From assembly GCF_900104695.1 (NCBI RefSeq), contig NZ_FNSW01000001.1:3038001-3102000 (forward strand): a DNA stretch of 64,000 nt. Reading direction: 5' to 3'. Below are positions 27,903 to 36,285 of the stretch, one piece after another. A model generated the notes under the pieces. That model did not search any database and was not told the DNA's origin. It worked only from the letters and a program-made list of their open reading frames with translations. The position numbers and the translations under genes are program-made. Each line of letters opens with the position of its first letter. The first letter of the stretch is position 1. This DNA is from Paenibacillus sp. GP183. Lineage in GTDB: Bacteria; Bacillota; Bacilli; Paenibacillales; NBRC-103111.

Positions 27903-28260
27903 AAAAAACCCGCCATCTCTATAAAAAGAGACGACGGGTTGTTCAACCTGGCGCGGTACCACTCTTGTTGGCTCGACGATGCGAGCCCGCTCTAGACTCT
28001 CACCGACGGCATCCGAATGGACAAATTCATGCATCCATGCCTTATCCGGCGAGAGTCACCCGATCACGGAGGTTACCCGTTGATGCCTAACCGCCAATTA
28101 GCCGCTCAGCATTACCGCTCCCAAGCGAGTTCAAGGCCCCTGCAGTCTGCGTCGCATCCATTGGTTAAAGCTGACTATGTTACTTTACGTAGTTCGCTTT
28201 AACTAAACCCGCAGCTTTCTGTACTGTTGGGATTGCCTTTACTACTCTTGATCTTTGCGT
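27903..28260 (-). promoter_or_regulatory. T-box riboswitch, leuA-proximal copy
   Basis: A tRNA-sensing leader read toward leuA. The conserved T-box AGAGTGGTACCGCGC lies at 27951-27965 and the terminator (AACCCGTCGTCTC, then GAGATGGCGGGTT and a T-run) at 27903-27941. Upstream, CAGAAAGCTGCGGGTTTAG resembles the AG-rich stem I motif, and TTGAACTCGC near 28127 offers CUC, a leucine codon, as the likely specifier. Uncharged leucine tRNA should stabilise the antiterminator and allow leuA expression. Confidence 0.9.
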
Positions 28261-28321
28261 TTGTTATATGTTTTTGAGTATCAAGGATAAGCGTTACGCC
28301 TTCCTAAATACGAGAACAACC

Positions 28322-28625
28322 AAAAAAGCCTGCCATCTCTATAAAAAGAGACGACAGGCTACAGCCTTCCGCGGTACCACTCTAGTTGATTCAGGCTTCC
28401 CTGAATCCGCTCATGCACCCGTTCACGAGGGTCAACCGTCAAGACCTACAGAGAGAGATCGCATGGATCCATTTCTTCGGCCTTACCGCTCCAAGGCGAG
28501 TTCAGGTGATGTTTCGACTGCGTTGCACCTATTCCTAAAGTTGACGATACCTCTGTCCGCTTTAGAAAACCCGCAGCTCTCTGCACGAAATCCATCTTCC
28601 TTACTGATCCCATTCATAGCGTTTA
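28322..28625 (-). promoter_or_regulatory. T-box riboswitch, promoter-proximal copy
   Basis: A second complete T-box immediately upstream of the first. T-box AGAGTGGTACCGCGG is at 28369-28383 and its terminator (AGCCTGTCGTCTC, then GAGATGGCAGGCT and six T) at 28323-28360. The AGAGAGCTGCGGGTTTT motif is in stem I and TGAACTCGCC near 28498 again offers CUC. The leader is clearly related to the proximal copy, including its terminator loop, so this is probably a duplication; both copies keep paired stems. Confidence 0.9.
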
Positions 28626-28641
28626 TTAGATATTGTACATG

Positions 28642-28670
28642 ATTATAGTATGCGTTTCATTCGATGTCAA
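28642..28670 (-). promoter_or_regulatory. sigma-A promoter of the T-box/leuA transcript
   Basis: Perfect consensus on the minus strand: TTGACA (28665-28670), 17 bases, TATAAT (28642-28647). It lies just upstream of the promoter-proximal T-box, so one transcript passes through both riboswitches before leuA. Confidence 0.9.
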
Positions 28671-28769
28671 TACGTCAAACGTTGATATTAGCAATCCATA
28701 AGAAACCTCCACCATTTACAAATGATAAAATTAAGGTGTTAAAATTATGCTGGATTTGGAGGAGAATCG

Positions 28770-29552
28770 ATGCAAACAGTACGTTCAAAGGACGGTACGA
28801 CTATTGCGTTCGACAAGTTTGGCCATGGACAGTCGATCATCTTGGTAGGGGGTGCATTGAACAATCGAAACACCCCGCCAGTAGGCAAACCGCTGGCAGA
28901 ACTCCTATCTGCCAATTTTACCGTGTTCGCCTACGATCGACGGGGTCGTGGTGCGAGCGGAGACACGTCGCCCTATGCGGTCGAGCGTGAGATCGAAGAT
29001 TTGCAAGCTCTCATCTTGGAGGCTGGTGGAGCAGCGAATGTGTTCGGCCTCTCCTCAGGTGCAATTCTCGCGCTTGAAGCAGCAGCTTACGGGCTGAATA
29101 TCAAAAAGTTGGCGTTGTTCGAGCCGCCTTTTAATGTTGTCGACAGTCGTCCCCGAATATCGTTTGCGCCGCACGTAAATGATCTGATAGCTTCAGGCCG
29201 CCGGGGGGATGCGCTCGAATTCTTCATGACTAAGGTCGTGGAGATACCTAGCGAGGTTGTTGCCCAATTCCGCAACGCTCCGATGTGGCCTTCTCTTGAA
29301 GGTCTGGCGCATACGCTCGTGTATGACCTCACGATCGTTGGGTATGGCTCGTTGCCGACCGAGCGAATCAACACTATCCTAGCTCCCGCACTGTTGATAG
29401 TCGGTGGGACAAGCCCTTCCTGGATGCGCCAAGCAGGAAAAGCGGTCATGGATGCCCTTCCACATGGGCAAGTTCGAATCCTGGAAGGTCAGAATCACTC
29501 TGCAGGACCGGAAGCCCTGGCACCCGTGTTGCAGGAATTCTTCGAAGACTGA
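28770..29552 (+). CDS. alpha/beta hydrolase
   Basis: A 260-residue alpha/beta-fold hydrolase. The oxyanion region VGGALNNR, the DRRGRGASG block, the nucleophile elbow GLSSGA and the late GQNHSA histidine are in the expected order, giving Ser and His of the triad; the acidic member is less obvious (VGGTSPSWM follows strand 6). GGAGGAG precedes the ATG. Codon use is more GC-rich than in nearby genes and the sequence style resembles actinobacterial hydrolases, so transfer is possible. Divergent from the leuA leader. Substrate unknown. Confidence 0.88.
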   Translation: MQTVRSKDGTTIAFDKFGHGQSIILVGGALNNRNTPPVGKPLAELLSANFTVFAYDRRGRGASGDTSPYAVEREIEDLQALILEAGGAANVFGLSSGAILALEAAAYGLNIKKLALFEPPFNVVDSRPRISFAPHVNDLIASGRRGDALEFFMTKVVEIPSEVVAQFRNAPMWPSLEGLAHTLVYDLTIVGYGSLPTERINTILAPALLIVGGTSPSWMRQAGKAVMDALPHGQVRILEGQNHSAGPEALAPVLQEFFED

Positions 29553-29612
29553 TACAAATTAAGGATGCATCGCAATATGGTCGGCGTAACCTTCAAAGTT
29601 ATACTGGGATCA

Positions 29613-29657
29613 AAAATAATAACGGGGGTGCCTTGACAGGCTCCCCCGTTATTATTT
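29613..29657. terminator. strong bidirectional terminator
   Basis: AAATAATAACGGGGG and CCCCCGTTATTATTT form a long perfect stem around TGCC-TTGACA-GGCT. The arms' A/T ends supply U-rich tails in both directions. Confidence 0.8.
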
Positions 29658-29808
29658 ATTTCACCCTTCGCCTTCTTTTAAAAGAAACTCGTTATATTCC
29701 AACGCTAACTCAACTATCCTGCTTGTTAATGAACGATTGTTCTGACTATGCACTCATCTAAGGTAACTATTTCTTCAAATGTTCCCCGGATTTGAAATCA
29801 TGTGTGAG

Positions 29809-29942
29809 TAACTGCAAAACATACAGTTATTTCTCTAACAATCGTGATTCTGGATGATGTAAGTATAAAACCTGCAGGTAATTCGAGTCAAAACCTCCGA
29901 ATAATCAAAAAAAGCAGAAAATAACTGTACATTTTGCAGTTA
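29809..29942. repeat. inverted pair of 21-base palindromic elements
   Basis: TAACTGCAAAACATACAGTT followed by A (29809-29829) and TAACTGTACATTTTGCAGTT followed by A (29922-29942) are near-exact inverted copies of each other and each is itself a small palindrome (TAACTG and CAGTTA arms). Between and beyond them, ACCTGCAGGT near 29871 and a CCTGCA-to-ACAGG pair near 29964 follow the same plan. No gene is seen between 29658 and 30138. Confidence 0.65.
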
Positions 29943-30138
29943 GCTGTCCAAAAAAGAATCATTCCTGCAAAATGAGATGTACTTTTTACAGGTAGCAGGG
30001 TAGACAGCAGTATCCGATTCCTAATTAGAGTACATAGTTAGAAAAGAAAATTTGGTGGCAAGCAGATTAGCCATGTTTTGCTACTTATTGCGCTTCAAGG
30101 GGCTCAATGGCTCTTTGGAGAGGCTTGCTCATCGCAAG

Positions 30139-31254
30139 CTACCACTGCTCCAAATCGAGCTGTGCCTCTGCTTTTAAATCAAGCGCGGCGTACTCCCGCT
30201 TGTCCCATTTCAGAAATGCAGCTGCGCCAATCATAGCTGCATTATCTGTGCATAGGCTCAGCGGGGGCAGCAGCAAGGGCACCTGCAGCTCGGCGCAGCG
30301 CTCCGCGAGCTTGCTGCGCAACCCCCGATTGGCCGCGACACCGCCGGCCAAGAGCAGCTGCTTCGCTCCGTATTCACGGACGGCGCGGCTGGCTTTCTCG
30401 ACAAGAACCTCGGTTACGGATTCTTGAAAGCCTTTGGCGATTTGCGCGGTTTGCACGGCCTCACCGCGCATTTTGGCCTGATTCACTACGTTCAGTACAG
30501 CGGATTTTAATCCGCTGAAGCTGAAGTCGTAGGAATCAGGCTCGAGCCAGGCACGCGGCATGGTCACCGCGTGCTCGGCTTCGTGGGCGAGCCGATCCAT
30601 GTGCGGGCCGCCCGGGTAGGGAAGGTGCATCGCCCGTGCCACCTTGTCGTAAGCCTCTCCGGCAGCGTCGTCGCGGGTGCGGCCGATAATATGGAAGCGG
30701 CCCGGGGCTTCCATGTGGATCAGTTCCGTATGACCGCCCGATACAACCAAGGCGATCAACGGATATTCCAAATCATGCGTCAGCTGATTGGCATAAATAT
30801 GCCCGGCAATGTGGTGCACGCCGATCAGCGGCAGTCCCAGTGCACTGGCCAGTGCCTTGCCGGCCATAACCCCAACCAAAAGAGAGCCCACCAATCCCGG
30901 TCCCTGAGTGACGGCTATCGCTGATAATTGCTGGAGCGAAACCTGTGCCTGATCCACAGCCTCTTCAAGGATCCAGGTTATGGACTCCACATGCTTACGC
31001 GAAGCAATCTCCGGAACGACACCTCCAAAGCGCTGATGGGTCTCAATTTGGCTGGAAACCACGTTGGACCGAATAATGCGGCCATTTTCAACAATGGCCA
31101 CAGAGGTATCATCACAGCTTGTCTCAATAGCGAGTATATACACAGGCTCGTCCTGACTATCCTCATTCCCGTTCTTAGCGGGCTCGTCACGTCTATCCTT
31201 ACTCCTGTTCCTAACAGGCTCGTCCTGCCTGGTATCATTACGCTCATTCTTCAT
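30139..31254 (-). CDS. tsaD: tRNA t6A threonylcarbamoyltransferase TsaD
   Basis: TsaD (Kae1/Gcp), which transfers threonylcarbamoyl to adenosine 37 of ANN-decoding tRNAs together with TsaB and TsaE. The ASKHA core is complete: [15 protein letters not shown], the metal ligands in [21 protein letters not shown], and SFSGLKSAV. From the ATG at 31254 the protein has 371 residues, with a 37-residue Asp/Arg/Asn-rich extension coded by tandem repeats. A GTG at 31143, with AGGA seven bases upstream, gives a 334-residue protein of normal length, and the ATG has almost no ribosome site, so the real start may be the GTG. Confidence 0.96.
   Translation of the reverse strand: MKNERNDTRQDEPVRNRSKDRRDEPAKNGNEDSQDEPVYILAIETSCDDTSVAIVENGRIIRSNVVSSQIETHQRFGGVVPEIASRKHVESITWILEEAVDQAQVSLQQLSAIAVTQGPGLVGSLLVGVMAGKALASALGLPLIGVHHIAGHIYANQLTHDLEYPLIALVVSGGHTELIHMEAPGRFHIIGRTRDDAAGEAYDKVARAMHLPYPGGPHMDRLAHEAEHAVTMPRAWLEPDSYDFSFSGLKSAVLNVVNQAKMRGEAVQTAQIAKGFQESVTEVLVEKASRAVREYGAKQLLLAGGVAANRGLRSKLAERCAELQVPLLLPPLSLCTDNAAMIGAAAFLKWDKREYAALDLKAEAQLDLEQW
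31144..31242 (-). repeat. tandem repeat at the 5-prime end of tsaD
   Basis: Units of about 36-39 bases beginning GATAG or GATACC and containing GACGAGCC occur about three times. They code for RQDEPV, RRDEPA and SQDEPV segments. Two units contain small palindromes with different but paired arms (CCTGTT-AGG-AACAGG and CCCG-CTAAGAA-CGGG). Confidence 0.7.
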
Positions 31255-31266
31255 AGTGTTTGCGCT

Positions 31267-31770
31267 TCAGTCTTCCGGACTGTCCCTTCTGTACTTCGGC
31301 AGGTCGGTCCACATGATGATCGCGTCCTCCCGATTATCGGTATAATAGCCTCTGCGTATGCCCGCAGAAGCAAAGCCTAACTTATCATACAAGCTTTGTG
31401 CAATATGGTTGGATGCACGGACTTCAAGCGTCATGCGCTTTGCACCCAGATAGCTTGCCGTCCGCATGAGCTCTTGGAGCAGGCGCTTTCCGAGCTTCTG
31501 TCCCCGGTACGTATTCTTAATGGCTATGTTGGTGACATGGGCTTCATCCATGATGAGCCACATACCGCCATAACCGGCAACTTCACCGCTTATATCCAGA
31601 ATCATATAATGGGCGAATTGATTGTTGGTGAGTTCGTTATGAAAAGCACCCGAGGTCCAAGGTGTGGCAAAGGCCTCCTGCTCAATTTCGCATACATGGG
31701 GAATATCCTCATATCGCATGGATCGAAATTCAAGAGCAGACTCCGGCCGCTGAAAATGCTGCTGCTCCAT
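31267..31770 (-). CDS. rimI: ribosomal protein S18 alanine N-acetyltransferase RimI
   Basis: A 167-residue GNAT acetyltransferase of the RimI family. The acetyl-CoA motif is RGQKLGKRLL, and MTLEVRASNHIAQSLYDKLG with FASAGIRRGYY is the family C-terminal block. GGGGGAAG precedes the ATG, which lies two bases after the tsaB stop. It is between tsaB and tsaD, the standard order in Bacillota. Its in vivo substrate there may be broader than S18. Confidence 0.93.
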   Translation of the reverse strand: MEQQHFQRPESALEFRSMRYEDIPHVCEIEQEAFATPWTSGAFHNELTNNQFAHYMILDISGEVAGYGGMWLIMDEAHVTNIAIKNTYRGQKLGKRLLQELMRTASYLGAKRMTLEVRASNHIAQSLYDKLGFASAGIRRGYYTDNREDAIIMWTDLPKYRRDSPED

Positions 31771-31771
31771 T

Positions 31772-32671
31772 TCAATCTTCCCCCTTCTGTGATTTGGCTG
31801 ACAGATTCACTTCCGCTTCTGTCAGCTGTGCGTAATTTGGAACAAAGGTATGAACTTCCTGCAGTTCGCCTTGTGACCATTTCGGATAGGCCAGCAAACC
31901 TATATTCACAGCCGATAACAAATGGGGAACCACTAAAACTTCACCTATCCATTCCTCATCAAAGTTGGCAAGCATCGAGGCAAAGCCCTCTGTCTCACCT
32001 ACAAAAACAAGGCGAGCAGGAGCGCCCCATTCCGTTTTCCCGGAAACATTTCGCCGCAACCCAGCATCATCTGCCAGATTCGCGATTTGCTCCAGCCATG
32101 GGTCCATCACCCGAATGGTATCTGGAATCAAAACTCTCCAGTGGTTGTTTAAATCGAAATGGTCATCCGCTGCTTCCTCGGGATTCCACTTGCCGCGGCT
32201 CTCATAAATGGCTGTAAATGCCTGTCGTCGCCGGGCATCCATGAGTGGAATGAACCAGGTGGTTCTATCCTGAATCACATTTGGGTTGCTGTCGAGAGCA
32301 GCCACGGCTTTCGCCCCAGCGCTCTTCCCGCCAAGCGCCATGGCTTCCAGGCTGGAAACGGCAATTAAAGGCAAGCCTAATGACCAGGCAAACGTTTTGG
32401 CTGCGGTAACCCCAATCCGGACTCCCGTGTAAGATCCCGGTCCTTTTCCTACCGTAATCGCTTGCAATTCTTTCGGTTTTAAGGCCAATGAAGCCAACAG
32501 TTCCTCGATGTTCGGCAAAAGTCCTATGGAATGATTTCGGTCCGCGTACGTACTCAGCTCTCCAAGAGACTTACCCTTCTCCAAAACGGCCACGGTCAAA
32601 GACGATGTGGAGGTATCTATAGCGAGTAACGGTCTGTAGGCTGCGGCACTATTTTTCAATATATCGGTCAT
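31772..32671 (-). CDS. tsaB: t6A biosynthesis protein TsaB
   Basis: TsaB is the catalytically inactive TsaD paralogue that scaffolds the t6A complex. LLAIDTSTSSLTVAVLEKG and TVGKGPGSYTGVRIGVTAAK are diagnostic. I start at the ATG at 32671, whose ATGA overlaps the tsaE stop codon, giving 299 residues; an in-frame GTG 11 codons upstream is possible. Longer than the roughly 230 residues common in the family, because of insertions around residues 125-230. Confidence 0.92.
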   Translation of the reverse strand: MTDILKNSAAAYRPLLAIDTSTSSLTVAVLEKGKSLGELSTYADRNHSIGLLPNIEELLASLALKPKELQAITVGKGPGSYTGVRIGVTAAKTFAWSLGLPLIAVSSLEAMALGGKSAGAKAVAALDSNPNVIQDRTTWFIPLMDARRRQAFTAIYESRGKWNPEEAADDHFDLNNHWRVLIPDTIRVMDPWLEQIANLADDAGLRRNVSGKTEWGAPARLVFVGETEGFASMLANFDEEWIGEVLVVPHLLSAVNIGLLAYPKWSQGELQEVHTFVPNYAQLTEAEVNLSAKSQKGED

Positions 32672-33159
32672 TGTAAAATTCCGTTCTCCTTCATTTTCCG
32701 GCACCAGCTGAGATACATTTCTCCATGCGGTACAATGTGAAATAATCGCTCTTGCTCACCCATTCGCTCAATGGTCAAGCTAAGGCGCTCCACCGGCAGT
32801 AAATTTTCGATTCGGCTGGACCATTCGATGAGGGTAACTCCTTCCCCATAGAAGTATTCCTCCAACCCCAAATCCTCGGCTTCCTCCTGCGTTATGCGGT
32901 AAACATCCATATGATAAAAGGGAAGCTGCGCCCCTTCATATTCCTTAATAATGTTAAATGTGGGACTGTTTACGATTTCTGTAATCCCCATTGCTCTGGC
33001 GAGCCCTTGTGAAAATCTGGTTTTACCCGCTCCCAAATCACCATCCAAAGTTAGCACAGTGCCTGGAGTCAGGAACAAGGAAAGCTGTTTAGCCAGATTT
33101 TCGGTTTCATTTTCACCCGAGGATTTGTATCCATAGACCGCCTTATCCAGCTTCCTCAT
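32668..33159 (-). CDS. tsaE: t6A biosynthesis ATPase TsaE
   Basis: A 163-residue P-loop ATPase that drives the TsaB-TsaD cycle. Walker A is GDLGAGKT, followed by FSQGLARAMGI; SPTFNIIKEYEG and FYHMDVYRI are family motifs, and LIEWSSRIENLLP is the C-terminal block. The ATG follows AAGGA with almost no spacer, so translation may be weak or begin elsewhere. First gene of the tsaE-tsaB-rimI-tsaD run. Confidence 0.95.
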   Translation of the reverse strand: MRKLDKAVYGYKSSGENETENLAKQLSLFLTPGTVLTLDGDLGAGKTRFSQGLARAMGITEIVNSPTFNIIKEYEGAQLPFYHMDVYRITQEEAEDLGLEEYFYGEGVTLIEWSSRIENLLPVERLSLTIERMGEQERLFHIVPHGEMYLSWCRKMKENGILQ

Positions 33160-33182
33160 TCCTTCAATTTCTTATTTCCCCT

Positions 33183-33211
33183 ATTATAGCCGCGCAAAAG
33201 TGCCTTAGCAA
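33183..33211 (-). promoter_or_regulatory. promoter of the tsaE operon
   Basis: Minus-strand TTGCTA (33206-33211), 17 bases, TATAAT (33183-33188), about 25 bases before the tsaE start. Confidence 0.7.
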
Positions 33212-33223
33212 CTTAAGGAAACA

Positions 33224-33262
33224 CAAAAAAAGTTATCAAGCTCCATCAAAGCTCAATAACTT
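33224..33262 (-). terminator. terminator of the small acidic protein gene
   Basis: AAGTTATTGAGCT, TTGATGG, AGCTTGATAACTT pairs over 13 positions (two G-U pairs) and runs directly into TTTTTTTG on the minus strand. Confidence 0.85.
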
Positions 33263-33268
33263 CAACGT

Positions 33269-33553
33269 TTATTCTTCCAGTACCGATTCCGCATCATCCA
33301 TAGTATCTGTGGTGGAGGCATCGATAAGTCCGTTATTCTCGGTTACATAGCCTCCCCCCAAGCCTTCATTGACCATTCGGTCAATATCGATGAAGTGCTC
33401 ATCCCTGCCTTCAACATTGTGATCCTGCTGCGGTTTTACAGAGTTCTCCAACTTAGACACCGGTTTCGTTTTTTCAAGCTTCTCCAGCTTAGACACCTCC
33501 TTTGTTGCTGCCTGTTTCACTCTGATTATTTTCTCCGCCCCGTTTAAAACCAT
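33269..33553 (-). CDS. small acidic hypothetical protein
   Basis: Up to 94 residues, hydrophilic, with a Lys/Glu-rich N-terminal half (KLEKLEKTKPVSKLE) and a Gly/Asp-rich C-terminal half ending DTMDDAESVLEE. It has its own strong terminator directly downstream. The ATG at 33553 has a poor ribosome site; a GTG at 33520 with GGCGGAG upstream may be the true start (83 residues). No domain, signal or membrane segment is visible. I do not recognise it. It is divergent from Ku, with only about 15 bases between its start and the Ku promoter. Confidence 0.6.
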   Translation of the reverse strand: MVLNGAEKIIRVKQAATKEVSKLEKLEKTKPVSKLENSVKPQQDHNVEGRDEHFIDIDRMVNEGLGGGYVTENNGLIDASTTDTMDDAESVLEE

Positions 33554-33568
33554 TCCTGTATTTTTTTC

Positions 33569-33598
33569 GAATACCGAGCACCTAATATGGATATACTA
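33569..33598 (+). promoter_or_regulatory. sigma-G-like promoter of the Ku gene
   Basis: GAATA (33569-33573), 18 bases, TATACTA (33592-33598), 36 bases before the Ku start. The sigma-G pattern is GNATR-N18-CATNNTA, so only the first base of the -10 departs. Forespore expression of Ku is known in B. subtilis. Confidence 0.55.
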
Positions 33599-33634
33599 AT
33601 CCGAAAGGACTAATGAATGAGGGAGGCTTTTTTC

Positions 33635-34477
33635 ATGCATACCGTCTGGAAAGGTGCCATCAGCTTTGGGCTCGTCCATGTACCCGTCAAGATGTTCTCT
33701 GCTACGGAAGATAAGGATATTTCCATGCGTTATATCCATAAGACCTGTATTACCCCTTTGTCCTATATCCGCAAATGCCAGACGTGTGACAAAGAAGTCG
33801 ACTGGGAGGAAATCTCCAAGGGCTATGAATATGAACCGGGTCGGTTTGTGCTTTTCGAAAAAGAGGAGCTTGAACAGGTTAACGGCGAGGCGAACAAAGA
33901 GATCAAAATTCTCGATTTTGTTCATTTGACTGACATTGACCCGATCTACTTCCAAAAAACCTACTACTTGGCTCCAGGGGAAACAGGTGCAGGCGCTTAT
34001 AATCTGCTGCTGGAATCGATGCGTCAAACGGGGATGATCGGCATTGCCAAAATTTCGATCCGCTCCAAAAGCTCATTGGCTGCGATCCGAGTCATTGAGA
34101 ATTGTATAGCGATGGAAACTATTTTTTATCCGGACGAGATTCGTTCCATTACCCAGGTGCCCAATTTACCGGAAAAGGTCAATGTCCAGGAACGTGAATT
34201 GGATATGGCCAAAATGCTCATTGAGCAGCTATCCACGACCTTTGATCCGGAAAAGTACAAGGATGAATACCGCGGCCGGCTGCTGGAAGCTATCGAACAT
34301 AAAGTCGCAGGCGAAGAGGTGCAGACCGCTCCGGAACCGCATCGGGCTAATGTCATTGATCTGATGGCCGCCTTGCAGGCTAGTCTTGATGCAACCAAGA
34401 AAGAAAAGGACGAACCTGCCGCCCGAAAGCCAAGAGCCAAAACGAAAAAGGAAAAACCGCAAGAAACTGTGTCATAA
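33635..34477 (+). CDS. ku: Ku protein (non-homologous end joining)
   Basis: A 280-residue bacterial Ku homodimer subunit that encircles DNA ends and recruits LigD. It starts MHTVWKGAISFGLVHVPVKM as in the family, with HKTCITPLSYIRKCQTCDKE and the DFVHLTDIDPIYFQKTYYLA block; the C-terminal 30 residues are Lys-rich (RKPRAKTKKEKPQ), as expected for the DNA- and LigD-contacting tail. The ATG at 33635 follows GAGGGAGG. No ligD gene adjoins it. With the sigma-G-like promoter it probably repairs spore DNA breaks. Confidence 0.95.
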   Translation: MHTVWKGAISFGLVHVPVKMFSATEDKDISMRYIHKTCITPLSYIRKCQTCDKEVDWEEISKGYEYEPGRFVLFEKEELEQVNGEANKEIKILDFVHLTDIDPIYFQKTYYLAPGETGAGAYNLLLESMRQTGMIGIAKISIRSKSSLAAIRVIENCIAMETIFYPDEIRSITQVPNLPEKVNVQERELDMAKMLIEQLSTTFDPEKYKDEYRGRLLEAIEHKVAGEEVQTAPEPHRANVIDLMAALQASLDATKKEKDEPAARKPRAKTKKEKPQETVS

Positions 34478-34491
34478 CGTTGCTCTTGAGA

Positions 34492-34559
34492 AGGGCTGAC
34501 CCCCATGCGTCATAGCGTGATTGTATTCACGCTGATGTGCCGGGATTGGCTCTTTTTTT
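34492..34559 (+). terminator. Ku terminator
   Basis: AGGGCTGA pairs with TTGGCTCT, enclosing CCCC/GGG and an inner AGCGTGA/TCACGCT stem, then seven T. Confidence 0.75.
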
Positions 34560-34622
34560 GTTGTTGTAATAAATTTTTGTTTTTTTGTGGAAAATAATCC
34601 TCGATAAGGAGGTGGCTGCAGG

Positions 34623-36284
34623 ATGGCATTCGCAAAAAAGGGACTGCTGGAGCTTATTTTACGCTTTCGCGGACAAGGAGAAGGCCAGGAAAACGCCCCT
34701 TCAGAGGCAGCAGATGCCTTGGATTATCATTTCATCGCAGAGCTTAAGAAAACTTCATTATCCCCGTCTCTGGATGCTAATTACCAATTTCTGAAACAGC
34801 TGTTCGACGATTGCTCGGACGTGGTCATTCGGGAATTTCAAATAGATGAAGCCGTGCCTGCATTGCTCGTGCTTGTCGACGGCCTTGTCAACTCCGAGCT
34901 GGTTAATCAAGCTATGAAGACATTAATGGTCCTGGGCGATGATGAAACTGACATTGAGCGGATCCTGGGAAACATACTTCCCGTATCGCAAACGCAAGTC
35001 ACAGATAATTTCGGGGATCTGCTTCAAGGGGTGCTTAGCGGGGATACCTGTCTGATCGTTGAGAACAATACGAAAGCGATCCTCATGGGTATGCGCGGAC
35101 CAGAGAAGCGCGCTGTCGCACCACCGGATACAGAGAGTGTTGTGCGTGGGCCAAAAGAAGGCTTTGTGGAGAACCTGCGCACCAACACCTCGCTTATTCG
35201 CCGAAGGCTCAAGACACCTCGGCTGAAGATGAAATCGATGACCGTAGGCAGGGAAAGCAATACTAGTCTGGTCATCGTGTATTTGGATGACCTAGCGATG
35301 CCTTCTATGGTGGAAGAGGTCGTCAAGCGGATCCAGAGGATTGACATCGATGGTATTTTGGAATCCGGCTATATTGAAGAACTGATTCAGGATGACGCCT
35401 ACTCTCCGTTTCCACAAATACAAAACACGGAGCGTCCTGATGTGGTTACCAGCGGCTTGCTTGCGGGAAGAGTTGCCATCCTCATAGACGGGACCCCATT
35501 CGCTCTCTTGGTTCCTTTCGTGTTTGTACAGATTTTGCAGGCAAGCGAAGATTACTACGAACGGTATCAAGTCGCCACATTACTTCGTTGGCTGCGCTAT
35601 TTATTTTTATTCCTGTCTCTAACCACTCCTGCCTTGTATGTAGCCATCACTACTTTTCACCAGGATTTATTGCCCACCACTCTCATGCTCAGTGTTGCAG
35701 CCGCTCGAGAGGCGATTCCCTTTCCCGCGTTTGTTGAAGCCCTGATTATGGAGATTACCTTCGAGGCATTGCGCGAAGCAGGGGTACGGCTGCCTAAGGC
35801 TGTTGGCTCTGCGGTCAGTATTTTGGGCGCCCTTGTCATTGGACAGGCCGCCGTTCAGGCTGGCATCGTATCTGCTCCCATGGTCATTGTCGTTTCCATT
35901 ACCGGTATCGCTTCCTTTACGATACCCCGCTTTAACGGAGCGATTGCCGTTCGCATGCTGCGCTTTCCTGTTCTATTTGGGGGAGCCCTCTTTGGGCTCT
36001 ACGGTATCTTTATTTGCATGATGATCATGATTGGACATTTAGCCAATTTGCGCTCATTCGGCGTACCGTATTTGTCACCCATTGGCCCGTTATCTATGGG
36101 AGATCTCAAAGATGTAGCCGTTCGTGCGCCATTGTGGAAAATGATAGAACGTCCCGCCTTCCTGCCCGTTCAGGATACTCAGAGAATGGACGCGGAGATG
36201 GTTAGCCATATCTCTCAAGATGGCGGAATGTCTGGTGATGACATCCTGCATAAGTTCAAGTCCAGCGAGGAGGAGGACAACTAG
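34623..36284 (+). CDS. spore germination receptor subunit A (GerA family)
   Basis: A 553-residue GerA-type subunit of a nutrient germinant receptor in the spore inner membrane. The N-terminal half is soluble (FKFLKQLFDDCSDVVIREFQ-like segment at about 55-80, LLQGVLSGDTCLIVE, RGPKEGFVENLRTNTSLIRR); the C-terminal half has several transmembrane helices, with REAIPFPAFVEALIMEITFE and EAGVRLPKAVGSAVSILGAL. AAGGAGGTGG precedes the ATG. It opens the operon A-C-small protein-B. The germinant is not predictable. Confidence 0.96.
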   Translation: MAFAKKGLLELILRFRGQGEGQENAPSEAADALDYHFIAELKKTSLSPSLDANYQFLKQLFDDCSDVVIREFQIDEAVPALLVLVDGLVNSELVNQAMKTLMVLGDDETDIERILGNILPVSQTQVTDNFGDLLQGVLSGDTCLIVENNTKAILMGMRGPEKRAVAPPDTESVVRGPKEGFVENLRTNTSLIRRRLKTPRLKMKSMTVGRESNTSLVIVYLDDLAMPSMVEEVVKRIQRIDIDGILESGYIEELIQDDAYSPFPQIQNTERPDVVTSGLLAGRVAILIDGTPFALLVPFVFVQILQASEDYYERYQVATLLRWLRYLFLFLSLTTPALYVAITTFHQDLLPTTLMLSVAAAREAIPFPAFVEALIMEITFEALREAGVRLPKAVGSAVSILGALVIGQAAVQAGIVSAPMVIVVSITGIASFTIPRFNGAIAVRMLRFPVLFGGALFGLYGIFICMMIMIGHLANLRSFGVPYLSPIGPLSMGDLKDVAVRAPLWKMIERPAFLPVQDTQRMDAEMVSHISQDGGMSGDDILHKFKSSEEEDN

Positions 36285-36285
36285 A

